A stretch of 64,000 nt of DNA from Fusibacter paucivorans. Lineage in GTDB: Bacteria > Bacillota > Clostridia > Peptostreptococcales > Acidaminobacteraceae. The notes under the pieces were generated by a model. The model was not told where the DNA came from. It made no database searches and saw only the letters and a program-made list of their open reading frames with translations. Below, in pieces: positions 25,257-35,101 of this stretch. Position 1 is the stretch's first letter; each line of letters begins with the position of its first letter. The stretch lies in assembly GCF_018390735.1 (NCBI RefSeq), contig NZ_JAHBCL010000012.1:1-64000 (forward strand). Reading direction: 5' to 3'. Position numbers and translations under genes: made by a program.

Positions 25257-25958
25257 CTACTTTTGAAGCGCTTCAAGTATACTGATCCGAAGTGATGGTA
25301 TCAGTGTCTCCGGCAATTTATCTAAAATACGATCCTCCGTAAAAAAGTGCCCTACTAGATTACCATTAAGCCGTTTCATTGACATTAAATGCTCAAAGTA
25401 CAACTTTCCATCAAGATTAATGCGCTCATTTTGCCATGATGTTTGCATCGCCGGCGTCACATGTGCTGAGACGGCAACATGTTCACAATAGGGAATTTTA
25501 CGCAGCATCAATGCCCGATGCGGCATAATCCCGTTTTCCTTTTGAAGCACTTTGCCCATCTCGAGGTTCTGACGGACAACTGCTTCGTAATTTGCTTCAT
25601 AATCAGAACGTGACAGCGTTCCGTAAACACGGCATGCCAACGGTCTCGCCTCATAGATCTCACAACGCCCTTCTTCATTTAAAAAAGGGCATTTCTGTGG
25701 AATAGCCAATTCAAAAAGTGTGAATTTCAACAAGCGTCCCCGAATACCATCCGGCAGAGAAGCTAAGTCCTCATACATTGGATAATAACGATTGAGGACA
25801 TAGAGGAATTCAATATATGTTGTATCAACGGATTCGGAGCAGCAGGCCTTACAGCCAATACAGCCACTGCATTGCGGAACTTGCGCATATATTTTTTCCA
25901 GTTGCTCAAACAGCCCATTCTCACGCGCATAGACAATCGCTTTCTGATGTTCCATCAA
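25257..25958 (-). CDS. YkgJ-type cysteine cluster protein
   Basis: A 233-residue cytosolic protein with the zinc/iron-chelating cluster of the YkgJ family: CSGCIGCKACC near residues 35-45, then CPFLNEEGRCEIYEARPLACRVYG around 110-133. The conserved cysteines probably hold one metal ion or cluster. The reaction, if any, is unknown. The start lies five bases after the PAP2 gene stop and its ribosome site AGGAGG overlaps that stop, so the two should be translated together, although their functions have no obvious link. Confidence 0.85.
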   Translation of the reverse strand: MMEHQKAIVYARENGLFEQLEKIYAQVPQCSGCIGCKACCSESVDTTYIEFLYVLNRYYPMYEDLASLPDGIRGRLLKFTLFELAIPQKCPFLNEEGRCEIYEARPLACRVYGTLSRSDYEANYEAVVRQNLEMGKVLQKENGIMPHRALMLRKIPYCEHVAVSAHVTPAMQTSWQNERINLDGKLYFEHLMSMKRLNGNLVGHFFTEDRILDKLPETLIPSLRISILEALQK

Positions 25959-25963
25959 ACCTC

Positions 25964-26824
25964 CTAAAAGATGCGATGGCGTGACAGTCTAAGCACAACA
26001 AAAAGTTGCGGCGCCAAATAGAGTCCCCATACCATCATTAAAAAATAACGCGCAAAAATAAATGGTGCCGTGTATGGCAGAATCAGCTTCAAACCAACCT
26101 GTATGCCAATAATGCCTGCGATGCCAATCATATATTTGAACAATTGCTGATCCCCGCTTCCGCGCACATCAAAATTCACAAAATTCTCTTCAAGCGCATA
26201 ACCAATGACAAAACCTGAGAGCATCGCAACCGTTTTTAAATAAGCAATATCCCGATACAAAAACAGTGAGGCCAATGCCAGTATCAACGTGATAAAAAGC
26301 GGCATATAATGTCCCATTTGTTCGATATTTCGATTAATGACAATAGCAATCTGTCCAATTATAATTGCCAGTATTATACCGCCAAGGATATCCTTAGGCC
26401 AGTGCACACCTAAGTAAAGTCTCGATATGCCAACGGCAAGTGTTAACAGAATACCTAAGACATATACCCATCGACGCTTGGCTTCATGTCCAATGAGCCA
26501 CATAAAAGTTGCAATCGTCTGCGTGTGCCCACTGGGAAAAGCAGCACCATTTGCCGTTTCAATCCGTAAACTTCGAATCCCTTCAACACCAATAGGCCTC
26601 GGAATATTCAATACGGTCTTAATCAGGCCGTTTACCCAAACGGATAAGGAAAGTCCAAGTAAAAGCCTTCTGGCAAGCTGCTTGTCAATACACCAATACA
26701 GCAGTGTCAGAATAAAAATGTAAATTGTATCTTCTCCCAGCATAGTAACCCATTCAAATACTCTATCTAGTTGAGGTGTTGCAAAGCTTTGCAGCCACTT
26801 GATCATTTCAATTTCTATCTGCAT
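25964..26824 (-). CDS. PAP2-family membrane phosphatase
   Basis: The start is Met27 of the ORF (MQIEIEMIKW), five bases after AAAGGAG; 286 residues. It has several transmembrane helices and the three acid-phosphatase motifs: KTVLNIPRP, PSGHTQT and SRLYLGVHWPKDI, which supply the phosphate-binding Lys/Arg and the two catalytic His. Relatives dephosphorylate lipid phosphates such as undecaprenyl pyrophosphate or phosphatidate on the outer face of the membrane. The family PAP2 core is followed by four more helices of unknown role. Confidence 0.88.
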   Translation of the reverse strand: MQIEIEMIKWLQSFATPQLDRVFEWVTMLGEDTIYIFILTLLYWCIDKQLARRLLLGLSLSVWVNGLIKTVLNIPRPIGVEGIRSLRIETANGAAFPSGHTQTIATFMWLIGHEAKRRWVYVLGILLTLAVGISRLYLGVHWPKDILGGIILAIIIGQIAIVINRNIEQMGHYMPLFITLILALASLFLYRDIAYLKTVAMLSGFVIGYALEENFVNFDVRGSGDQQLFKYMIGIAGIIGIQVGLKLILPYTAPFIFARYFLMMVWGLYLAPQLFVVLRLSRHRIF

Positions 26825-26954
26825 GTCTACTCCTTTGATGATTATTTCGCGATCATACAGTTGTCTCTGCGTGATGTAAATGATAGACTGTTTTAAAGAC
26901 ACCTAACATGTATTATACCATTCGTTAAATGGTTTCTATTTGAAAGGACACTCT

Positions 26955-27209
26955 ATGAAACGCTTACTTATGTATTATACCAAACAATCTCGAATTAAGA
27001 AAATATCCGACGCGATCTTTCTCGTCGCCATTGCAATGTCTCTCTATACATTTATTATGATTAGGATGGGGACCGCTAATTTGCCGCCCAATGTCTGCCC
27101 TGTCGAGAAGCACCACGCAGAAATATATTTTTCGATTGCACTGCTCATTCTATCTGTAATCCTTTCATTCTTTGAACCCAAACAAAAGGAGACCGTCGAT
27201 AAGCCGTAG
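26955..27209 (+). CDS. Small two-helix membrane protein
   Basis: 84 residues from Met6 of the ORF; the upstream TTG overlaps the ribosome site GAAAGGAC. There are two hydrophobic segments, about residues 20-38 and 60-76, joined by a loop with NLPPNVCPVEKHH. No family recognised. It is divergent from the PAP2 gene and followed by a clear terminator, so it is expressed alone. Confidence 0.65.
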   Translation: MKRLLMYYTKQSRIKKISDAIFLVAIAMSLYTFIMIRMGTANLPPNVCPVEKHHAEIYFSIALLILSVILSFFEPKQKETVDKP

Positions 27210-27270
27210 CTTTGCAGATCGCTGAATCTTTACATCATAATAATGAACGAATCTGATATACACACGTTTT

Positions 27271-27310
27271 AAAACCGGCGCACACCTATTGTGTCGCCGG
27301 TTTTTATTTT
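27271..27310 (+). terminator. Terminator of the small membrane protein gene
   Basis: Stem AAAACCGGCG..ACAC with GTGTCGCCGGTTTT, one bulged base, loop CTATT, followed by TTTTTATTTT. On the opposite strand it also lies just beyond the AIM24 gene, whose stop is at 27325. Confidence 0.85.
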
Positions 27311-27324
27311 AATCAAAAGATTCA

Positions 27325-28125
27325 TTATTTACCATCAAGCAAGTTGCCAAGGCCTCCCAATAAATCCAGCGCGCTGCCTTCACCTGTGCTTTTGCCGCCA
27401 TGCGCTCTCGCATTAGAGAGAATTCGATCTGCCATTCTGCTAAAAGGCAGTGATTGGAGCCAAACGTGACCTGGACCTCGAAGTGTTGCAAGGAATAAAC
27501 CTTCACCGCCAAATACGGCGCTTTTAATTCCCTTCACCATTTCAATATTGTAATCGACGCGATCCGTAAGCGCCACAAGACAGCCTGTGTCTATTTTTAT
27601 CACTTCGCCTGGTGCAAGTTCACGCTGGATAATGGTTCCACCGGCATTTAAGAAAGCCAATCCATCACCTTCAAGCTTTTCCATAATAAAGCCTTCACCA
27701 CCAAAGAAACCCACGCCAATGCGTTTTTGAAAAGCAATATCCATAGAAATTCCCTTTGCTGAACATAGGAAAGCATCTTTCTGACATACCAATCGACCAT
27801 TATAGTCCATTAAATCAATGGGAATAATTTTACCAGGGTACGGCGCTGCAAAAGCGACGCGCTGTTTGCCGCTGCCCTCATTCGTAAACTGCGTCATAAA
27901 AAGACTTTCTCCTGTAATTATGCGTTTGCCCGCACCCATGAGTTTTCCCATTAGACCGTCACTGCGCTCAACGCCATCACCAAAAATCGCGTCCATCGTA
28001 ATCGGCGCATCCATGTACATCATCGCGCCCGCTTCTGCAATAACACTCTCTTTTGGATCAAGCTCGATCTCAACAAATTGAAGATCGTCACCAAATAATT
28101 TATAATCGACTTCATGTGCTCTCAT
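27325..28125 (-). CDS. AIM24 / TIGR00266 family protein
   Basis: 266 residues from Met7 of the ORF ([12 protein letters not shown]), with AAGGGG upstream. The protein is a repeated beta fold similar to the TRAP-like domain: [15 protein letters not shown], then [21 protein letters not shown], then [24 protein letters not shown] and [20 protein letters not shown]. It ends in a Gly-rich tail ([13 protein letters not shown]). Bacterial members are widespread and of unproved function, with suggested links to membrane or envelope stress. Monocistronic. Confidence 0.88.
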   Translation of the reverse strand: MRAHEVDYKLFGDDLQFVEIELDPKESVIAEAGAMMYMDAPITMDAIFGDGVERSDGLMGKLMGAGKRIITGESLFMTQFTNEGSGKQRVAFAAPYPGKIIPIDLMDYNGRLVCQKDAFLCSAKGISMDIAFQKRIGVGFFGGEGFIMEKLEGDGLAFLNAGGTIIQRELAPGEVIKIDTGCLVALTDRVDYNIEMVKGIKSAVFGGEGLFLATLRGPGHVWLQSLPFSRMADRILSNARAHGGKSTGEGSALDLLGGLGNLLDGK

Positions 28126-28291
28126 ATGTTTTCCCCTTATCATCTTTTTTTAGAATCCATGCGACCCAAACCGCCGCTTTTTACTTTCACTAAATCCATT
28201 GTATCGAACATGCATTATCAACACATTTTGAAATGCTTAAATTTTAGTTAAAATGCTCACAGATAATCCGTTCATTTGTCAGAATAACCTT

Positions 28292-29782
28292 TTAATTCTT
28301 AAACTGCCATGCATCCGTATGTTCGAAAATTTTCAACAGCTCACCATCGAGCTTGCCTTCTTTTACCATGTTGCCCAAAATCATAAAGGCACGTTCTGGC
28401 GGCATCCCCTTTTTGTAAGGTCTGTCTGTTGCCGTCAGTGCATCGTAAATATCAATAATGGTCAGCATTCTGACTTCTGTCGAAATTTCATCGCCTTTCA
28501 GTCCTCTGGAATAGCCTGAGCCATCAAGGAATTCGTGGTGATTAACTGCCCAGCACGGCACTTCTTTAAGATCTTTTGGAAATGTCATTTTTGAAAGCAT
28601 TTTTTCAGTCGTCACAACATGGTTTTCCATAATGGTACGCTCTTCATGCGTTAGCGTTCCGCGCTGAATTCTGAGAAATTCATATGCTTTATCCGTTAAG
28701 AGCGATTCTTCAACGCCAATAAAGTGGCGCATATAAATCTCATCAATATCGCGCAAAAGTGTCTCATCGACAAAAGTACTCGGTTCATTGACCTTTTGGA
28801 CAATTTCCCGCGCGTGTTTGATAAATGCCAAATCCATTTCCCAAAGTTCTCGTGCTGTCGCCTGTACAGTGTCCGGTTCAATCAGCGCCTGATAATAGCG
28901 TTCATTAATTTTCGCTTCAATGAGCTCGATTTGCTTTGAAACAATGTCAAATTCCGATGCCAGCCTCGTCGGTTTGTTCATGACGTTTTCCGGGACCGTT
29001 ACCTTGCCAATATCATGCACCCATGCTGCCATAACGAGTCTTTTAATGTGCTCTTCATCAAAAAAAGTACCTGCATAAGGCCCTTCCTGCCAAGTATTAA
29101 TCGCTTTGGCAAATCGTTCTACAAAGACGGCCACATTACGAGAGTGATTGGCATTATATGGCGTTCTTTCCTCGACGGCAGTCACCAGCACTTTGACAAA
29201 AGAATCGAATAGACCGCGAATATTCTCAACATACTGCATGTTTTCAAGAGCGACCCCCGCTTGCGAAGAAAGTGCAAGGCATATTTTCTCGATTTCTTTA
29301 TTAAACGGAACGAGTTCTCCCTCTTCAATGGCATTGATTAGCTGAACAACACCAATCACTTCATCTGAGCGATTAATCAGCGGCACGGCCATCATCGACT
29401 TTGTAACATAACCTGTTTCTTTATCAAAATTTTTAGGTCCGGAAAAATCAAAGAGATTGGTATGATAGACATCGGGGATGTTGACAGCAGTCTGATGAAT
29501 TGCCGCATAGGCTGAAATATTGGCTTCATCCATAACAATAGGAGCAAAGCCAATACTTTCACCGCCGCCTCCCAAAAAGACATTCATTGAAACATTCTGC
29601 ATAATTTTATGACATAATTGGCCTTCCGTTAAAATATACAGGGTTCCACCATCTGCATTGGCAATTTTACGCATCTCGGTCAAAATGAGTTCCAGCAGAC
29701 GATTGTAGTCTTTCTCTGCTGTTAATGCCATGCCCACTTTAATAAGCTTTTCATAGTAGTCATTTATCTTCGTGTTGACCAT
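28292..29782 (-). CDS. GAF domain plus HD-GYP-like phosphohydrolase with a large insertion
   Basis: 496 residues. A GAF domain (about 25-185) is followed by an HD domain (about 190-496). The HD part has NANHSRNV (213), HDIGK (256-260), HHE (415-417) and DGSGYSRG, where the GYP of the family is GYS. About 100 residues are inserted between the NKPTRL and GTLTHEERTIMENH segments, which are adjacent in ordinary HD-GYP proteins. True HD-GYP enzymes cleave cyclic di-GMP; the metal ligands appear present here, but the changed motif and insertion leave the substrate open. It is the last gene of the CHASE2 cyclase operon, 12 bases after the MBL gene. Confidence 0.83.
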   Translation of the reverse strand: MVNTKINDYYEKLIKVGMALTAEKDYNRLLELILTEMRKIANADGGTLYILTEGQLCHKIMQNVSMNVFLGGGGESIGFAPIVMDEANISAYAAIHQTAVNIPDVYHTNLFDFSGPKNFDKETGYVTKSMMAVPLINRSDEVIGVVQLINAIEEGELVPFNKEIEKICLALSSQAGVALENMQYVENIRGLFDSFVKVLVTAVEERTPYNANHSRNVAVFVERFAKAINTWQEGPYAGTFFDEEHIKRLVMAAWVHDIGKVTVPENVMNKPTRLASEFDIVSKQIELIEAKINERYYQALIEPDTVQATARELWEMDLAFIKHAREIVQKVNEPSTFVDETLLRDIDEIYMRHFIGVEESLLTDKAYEFLRIQRGTLTHEERTIMENHVVTTEKMLSKMTFPKDLKEVPCWAVNHHEFLDGSGYSRGLKGDEISTEVRMLTIIDIYDALTATDRPYKKGMPPERAFMILGNMVKEGKLDGELLKIFEHTDAWQFKN

Positions 29783-29794
29783 AGTGTTATCCTT

Positions 29795-30649
29795 TCAATG
29801 CGCCTCAAAGATGAGCTCAGAATCCTCTGCTGCAAAGAAAATGCCCTCATGATCCTTAGAGATCAGCGTTATCAACGCATCGTTCGTGCGATCTTTGCGG
29901 TACGGCAAATAATGTGTGATATAAGTTGCCTTAACATTGGCTGCTTTTGCCAGCTTAATGCATTCGTTAATCGTTGAGTGTCCCCAGCCGACTTTTCGAC
30001 TGCCTTCATTGCCGTAGTACTCATCATCGGTCATCGCGGCATCCATTACCATGACGTCAACGTCTTCAACAAATGCTTTTATGTGTTCAAAATCACTTTC
30101 GTAAGTCTGAAATTCGGGACTGAGCTCAATATCAGTCAAAAGACAAATACTAACACCTTTAAAATCGAAACGGTAACCGACAGCGCCGCCGGGATGCATG
30201 ATCGGTACATGCTTCACCTCAATATCGCCAATCATAAAAGCACCCTGCATAGGAACTTCTTCAATCACCATACGATTGGCAACAGACTGCCAGCCAATTG
30301 GGCAAAAGGGTGGATTAAACAATAACTTCATCGCATCAGTGAGCGAATAATTTTCCGGCTTAAATCCTTTAACATACAACTGATGAGGATGGGTATAAAG
30401 TGTCGAAAAGAAAGGCAGTCCAATAATATGATCCCAGTGATAATGCGTCAGCAATAGATGAATCCGCTTCGACTCAAAGATATCGTCAACCTTTGTAATA
30501 CCAGTCCCAGCATCAATGAAAACAACATCGTTTGCTGTTTCGATTTGTACGCAGCTCGTATTGCCGCCATACTTATTAATGGTTGCATTGGATAAATTGT
30601 ATGAACCTCTTACGCCTAAAAATTTTACTTTAATTTGATTTGGTGTCAT
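29795..30649 (-). CDS. MBL-fold metallohydrolase
   Basis: 284 residues, cytosolic. The metallo-beta-lactamase motif is THYHWDHIIGLPF near residues 70-82, with further ligands likely in IMHPGGA, LLTDIE and the C-terminal ITHYLPYR. The N-terminus, FLGVRGSYNLSNATINKYGGNTSCVQIE, puts it in the group with the GGNTSC signature that is often found near signalling genes; some relatives are phosphodiesterases. It overlaps the cyclase gene by 20 bases, so the two are translationally linked. A role in degrading the cyclase product is an attractive but untested idea. Confidence 0.82.
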   Translation of the reverse strand: MTPNQIKVKFLGVRGSYNLSNATINKYGGNTSCVQIETANDVVFIDAGTGITKVDDIFESKRIHLLLTHYHWDHIIGLPFFSTLYTHPHQLYVKGFKPENYSLTDAMKLLFNPPFCPIGWQSVANRMVIEEVPMQGAFMIGDIEVKHVPIMHPGGAVGYRFDFKGVSICLLTDIELSPEFQTYESDFEHIKAFVEDVDVMVMDAAMTDDEYYGNEGSRKVGWGHSTINECIKLAKAANVKATYITHYLPYRKDRTNDALITLISKDHEGIFFAAEDSELIFEAH

Positions 30650-32438
30650 CTGAACGTATCCCCTCCACTTCGTAGATTGGTATCATTGTCTCCTTACCCT
30701 TCACCTTGATCTCACCAAGCGGTTTGACATCAACACGCTCTTTAACGAGATCATAGGTCGTCTGACTAATTAGTATTTGCCCTGGCTTAGCATTTGATTC
30801 AAGACGCGCAGATGTATTGACAGTATCTCCGATGGCAGTATAATCCATTCGGCGTTTTGATCCAATATTGCCGACAACCGCATAGCCGGTATTGACACCG
30901 ATGCCAAAATCGACTGTTTTGCCAAAGCGCTCCAGCAGCCCTTCTTTTAAAAGTGCAGCCCCTTGTTTCATATCCCAAGCAGTTTTGACCGCATAAAAAG
31001 CGTGATCTTCAAGCTCCAGCGGCGCGTTGTAGATTGCCATAGTCGCATCACCAATGAATTTATCCAGCGTGCCTTTATTCGTAAAAATGGACTGTTCGCA
31101 TAGATCCAGATAGCTGTTGAGAATTTCAACGATCTCTTCCGGCTCACATCGTTCTGAAAGCGGTGTAAATCCTCTAATATCAACGAAAAGCACTGAAATA
31201 AACCGTCTTTCACCACCGAGGTTGATGCTGTCAGAATCCTCTAAAATCTTATTGACAACCTGAGGTGCAACATAGCGTCCAAAGAGCGATCGAATGCGTC
31301 GTTTCTCGTTCAATTGCTCCAAATAGTGGTAGGCCAAAGCCGTTACATACAGAATACCCATTGTTAAGAGCGGATAAAAGAGTTCAAGCACATACCCCTG
31401 CTCGTAGACTTTTTTACCGATGAACAAGTAACCCACGGCGATAAGTATGAGAATGCTAAGCCCTTTAAGCGGCGAAAAACGTTCTGAAATAAAAAATGTC
31501 AGTATTGCCAATACGAGAATTGTCACGAGGTTAAACACTTCCGGCGCTTGTGTCTTTAAGCTGTCATCAAAGAGATTTTGCAGAATATTCGCGTGAATTT
31601 CAACCCCGAACATTGGCTGTTCCTGAACGACGGGCGTGATGTACTCGTCTAGGAGGCCGTTGGCGTATGGCCCAATTAAAACAATTTTGTCCTCAAAATA
31701 ACTTGGCGGTATCATTTCATTATAAACAAGTGCATAGGGAATATTATCATATTGCCTTGGCATCCCCTTGTAATCAATAAAATAGGATTTGCCTTCCTCG
31801 GCATACTTCGTCAAGCTGTCTTCGAAGGTACTTCGCTCTGCATCTGAAATATCTGCATTTTCTGTATAAGTCTTAAAGAGCTGATAGGCAAAACTTGGCA
31901 AATAGTTGTAACTGGCATCATCAATGACAAACTGGGGTGCAAAGAGCGTCGTCTTTCGAATGACACGGTCTCCGTCCGGATACGTATTAATATGCCCTTC
32001 GACAGCGCCTGTCAACAGCTCTGGAAACTGCCTGACAAGCGTATCACTTCCCTGTTTGTAACCATTGATCTTTGGTGTATACTTGACTTGTTCAGCCATA
32101 ACGACGTTGCCGGCAGCTTCAATGGATGTCGTTAAAATCTCATCTGATGCTGCATTCGAATAGGAATCAAACAAGAGGTCGATGCCAATCGCTGCGGGAT
32201 TGCCCTGCGATATGATGTCAATGAGTTCACCGTGATATGATCGGTCAAACGGCCATTGTCCCAGCATATTGATTGATGTATCATCAATAGCAACGATGAC
32301 AATGCGGTCATCTGTTTCATTCTCACCTTGAAAATAGCTGTCATACAGCTGGTTTTCATAATTGTCGAACAAACCTTTGGCATCGGAAATCATCACAAAG
32401 GCAGCGACGATGAGAATAATGATCCACTTTTTTTTCAT
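30630..32438 (-). CDS. CHASE2 receptor adenylate cyclase (class III)
   Basis: 602 residues from Met5 of the ORF; the upstream GTG overlaps the ribosome site GGAGG. An N-terminal membrane helix leads to an external CHASE2 sensor (about 20-295; VIVAIDDTSINMLGQWPFDR is typical), then three more helices and a class III cyclase domain (about 410-595). The metal-binding aspartates are in LFVDIRGFTPLSE and KFIGDATMAI. The Lys of LDKFIGD and the Asp of RMDYTAIGD are the adenine-selecting pair, and NTSAR gives the transition-state Asn and Arg, so cAMP is the expected product. It is the second gene of a four-gene signalling operon. Confidence 0.9.
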   Translation of the reverse strand: MKKKWIIILIVAAFVMISDAKGLFDNYENQLYDSYFQGENETDDRIVIVAIDDTSINMLGQWPFDRSYHGELIDIISQGNPAAIGIDLLFDSYSNAASDEILTTSIEAAGNVVMAEQVKYTPKINGYKQGSDTLVRQFPELLTGAVEGHINTYPDGDRVIRKTTLFAPQFVIDDASYNYLPSFAYQLFKTYTENADISDAERSTFEDSLTKYAEEGKSYFIDYKGMPRQYDNIPYALVYNEMIPPSYFEDKIVLIGPYANGLLDEYITPVVQEQPMFGVEIHANILQNLFDDSLKTQAPEVFNLVTILVLAILTFFISERFSPLKGLSILILIAVGYLFIGKKVYEQGYVLELFYPLLTMGILYVTALAYHYLEQLNEKRRIRSLFGRYVAPQVVNKILEDSDSINLGGERRFISVLFVDIRGFTPLSERCEPEEIVEILNSYLDLCEQSIFTNKGTLDKFIGDATMAIYNAPLELEDHAFYAVKTAWDMKQGAALLKEGLLERFGKTVDFGIGVNTGYAVVGNIGSKRRMDYTAIGDTVNTSARLESNAKPGQILISQTTYDLVKERVDVKPLGEIKVKGKETMIPIYEVEGIRSDDTKSN

Positions 32439-32453
32439 AAGTGCCTCCACACA

Positions 32454-34922
32454 TTATTTTTCTGCAATGATATTGCCGTCGCTGTCAACAATCTGTCCTA
32501 TTCCCTCTATCATTGGCTGATCTACCATTTTGAAGATTGCGACATTGTCGAAAATGATATTCGACGTGTCATCAATCTTGAATAATCCGTTTTGTCCTTC
32601 ATACATCATATAACTGTTATCCCTTATTGTAACATTTTCAAAGTGGACATCCTGTGTAGCAGCAAATTGAAGAACCTGCTCACCATTTCGCAAAAGACCT
32701 GTATTGGCAATGGTGATATTTGATGCATGATCTAGCTTGATGGCACTCGCTTGACAATCGCTGATAAGACTATTGGTTACATGAACATCTTCAGTATTTT
32801 CAAGGTTGATGCCGCGATAACCGCAGCCATATAAGATCATATTGTCAAAGTGCAAATCGTGTCCATCCTTTACGGCAATCACGTCGCCAACGCAATAGGC
32901 ATAAATATGCCCCACCCGCAGATTATCGAAATAGATATCAGAAACAGATTGCAGTTTAATCACTTCCATATAGGCATCTGTCACAAGATCTGCCTGTATG
33001 CCGCCCTCTGCAATAATTGTCAGTCCCGACAAATCCTTAATGATTAAGGTGCCATCTTCACATGAAACATACGGATTTTCAAAGTTGTCATATGGAATCT
33101 GATAAAGCCCTGCTTTTAAAACGACTTCGGTATCGGGGGCAATTGCCTCAATGAGTGAAATGCCGTCAGATACTTCAACACGATTCGTTCGAACAGGTTT
33201 AGCAGCGGTCGCCTTGCGCTCAATGGCTTTAAAATCAGCCTGTTGTTGAGTCGCTTCATGAATCATCTCAGCATCTGCAGCATAGCCCAGATCATTTAAA
33301 TACTGGTTGAGCGCCTCAGTGTATTTGCCGTTTGCCGAATCAAGGTATACAACTATCTTTTTGAATATTGCTGTATACTTTGATTTAGGATATTTTTCGA
33401 TATATTGATGGTAAGTATTATAAAAGTCCGGTTGAATATAGCCTCCAGCATAATACTTCGTGCCATCCATTTCGAAGGACAATGGCACTGCAAGGGTCTC
33501 GAAAAAGTAATCGGCATAGTAAGCGGCATCATCAAATGCCGGCTCATTTGGATACGATGCAGCGGCCGTTTCAAAGAGATACATTGCATCGGCAATAACT
33601 TCAGGCTGCTGAATAAGATAGCCTTCAGAGTAGACTGGGAATATGCTATACTGTTGCTTTTTAAACGCTATAAATGTCTTAATTTCATCAGATGTCATCG
33701 GCATATTCCGATCGAGATATGTCGCCATTGTCTCAAAATACGGATAGCCTTCAGCAATATAAATACCAAGTCCATTGCTTGACAATAAACGGGAAACAGC
33801 TGCCGCTTCAGCACTGTTTTGATCTGAAGGTGCCGTTAAGACGAGATCACCGGTCTCATCATCATAATGATAATATTCAAAAATAGACGTGATTGGATCA
33901 TCCGATTCGCCAATGATGAGATCCACACCAAAATTGCCCATCATCCATTCATAAAAATCGGTAAAGCGCTCGACTAATTCAAAATCATTTTCTGCATGCT
34001 CAGCGAATAGATTGAGCATTACTTTCGCACGTGAAACACTTCGAATATCATTTGAATCGAGCATGGCGATGTATTCCTCATAAGCACTGTAAAGGGATGA
34101 ATCATCATGTTCTGATTGCCACAGCCAAGCTTTTTTCGTGCCGTCTTCTACATAAAACGCCATTTCATCACCGCGATAAAAAGCTTTCAGTGTCTCTGAC
34201 GGGTTAACATAGTGCGAAATATAATTGCTGTCAGGAGCCGAAGCTGTCTTAACGAGCCGCTGTGTAACGACTGTATCATTGTCACCGAGAATCACTTCAA
34301 CGACACCATCAGTCGCACCAAAACGAAAAGTTTGAACTTTAGAAAAAAGATTGACAGATCGATCCTCTGTTTTTGCCTCATAACGGACTTCAATATCGCC
34401 GTTTTCTTCAATTGCCATTATCGTCGCCGTAATATCCATAAACCCATATTGTGAATCAAGACGTTCTGTATCCCATGTATTGCCTACGGCCAACGGCTTT
34501 TTCAATAAAACGGTTTCTATGCCTTCCTTGTAATAATATGAAACGCTGTCCGCAGATACTTTTAACTGATAAAGTGATGACAGATCGCCGCTTTCGCCGT
34601 CTGACATATCCTCTTGATTGCTTTCCACGAGATAAAGACGATAGGTTTCAGGCGACTTGATGTCATCAATGCGTTCAACCGTATCTGTTCGATAGTATTC
34701 GCCCGCACCCTCGTAGTGCAGTGTTTCCTGTGCTGTGTAATCAAACATTGCATAAAAATCGACATCCATAAGCTGCGCTGAACCCGTGTCACTTAAATCC
34801 GGTGTCTCTTGAACAGGCTGAGTTTGACATCCTGTTGCAAATCCCATCGCGATAATGATGGCAGAAAACACCATCATTTTTATGTATGTCATCATTGTTT
34901 TTTTATTTTTGTACTGTTGCAT
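32454..34922 (-). CDS. Large lipoprotein with C-terminal parallel beta-helix
   Basis: 822 residues. The N-terminus ends in a lipobox, FATGC, so it should be anchored outside the membrane. The first 600 residues are mostly a mixed region with many Tyr, Asp and Glu and no family I know. From about 640 the protein has right-handed beta-helix repeats of the NosD/pectate-lyase-like kind: units such as LHFDNMILYGCGYRGINLE and VHVTNSLISDCQASAIKLD. It is the first gene of the operon with the CHASE2 cyclase, 15 bases upstream, and both have large external parts, so it may be the ligand-binding partner of the sensor (inference). GAGGTGATAA precedes the ATG. Confidence 0.8.
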   Translation of the reverse strand: MQQYKNKKTMMTYIKMMVFSAIIIAMGFATGCQTQPVQETPDLSDTGSAQLMDVDFYAMFDYTAQETLHYEGAGEYYRTDTVERIDDIKSPETYRLYLVESNQEDMSDGESGDLSSLYQLKVSADSVSYYYKEGIETVLLKKPLAVGNTWDTERLDSQYGFMDITATIMAIEENGDIEVRYEAKTEDRSVNLFSKVQTFRFGATDGVVEVILGDNDTVVTQRLVKTASAPDSNYISHYVNPSETLKAFYRGDEMAFYVEDGTKKAWLWQSEHDDSSLYSAYEEYIAMLDSNDIRSVSRAKVMLNLFAEHAENDFELVERFTDFYEWMMGNFGVDLIIGESDDPITSIFEYYHYDDETGDLVLTAPSDQNSAEAAAVSRLLSSNGLGIYIAEGYPYFETMATYLDRNMPMTSDEIKTFIAFKKQQYSIFPVYSEGYLIQQPEVIADAMYLFETAAASYPNEPAFDDAAYYADYFFETLAVPLSFEMDGTKYYAGGYIQPDFYNTYHQYIEKYPKSKYTAIFKKIVVYLDSANGKYTEALNQYLNDLGYAADAEMIHEATQQQADFKAIERKATAAKPVRTNRVEVSDGISLIEAIAPDTEVVLKAGLYQIPYDNFENPYVSCEDGTLIIKDLSGLTIIAEGGIQADLVTDAYMEVIKLQSVSDIYFDNLRVGHIYAYCVGDVIAVKDGHDLHFDNMILYGCGYRGINLENTEDVHVTNSLISDCQASAIKLDHASNITIANTGLLRNGEQVLQFAATQDVHFENVTIRDNSYMMYEGQNGLFKIDDTSNIIFDNVAIFKMVDQPMIEGIGQIVDSDGNIIAEK

Positions 34923-34953
34923 TTATCACCTCATACTGATACGACTTGATTCT

Positions 34954-34981
34954 ATTATACCCTAATAATGATATGACACAA
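34954..34981 (-). promoter_or_regulatory. Promoter of the CHASE2 cyclase operon
   Basis: Minus strand: TTGTGT (34981-34976), 16 bases, TATAAT (34959-34954). The -10 is perfect and the -35 weak, so an activator may be needed. The leader would be about 25 bases. Confidence 0.5.
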
Positions 34982-35036
34982 GCCATTGAATCAGCTCGTT
35001 TTCACTTCGTAATACGATCTTAATAAAAATGTTAAA

Positions 35037-35095
35037 AGCACCTGCTTAAATATCGCTTTTAATACCTTTCAGCGTTATTCAAACAAGTGCTTAAG
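35037..35095 (-). terminator. Possible terminator of the pfl operon
   Basis: On the minus strand TAAGCACTTG and CAGGTGCTTTTA pair across a long loop, followed by a T-rich stretch (AACATTTTTATT). It lies just beyond the DUF1667 gene stop. The long loop makes it a weaker call. Confidence 0.4.
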
Positions 35096-35101
35096 TGAAG
35101 C

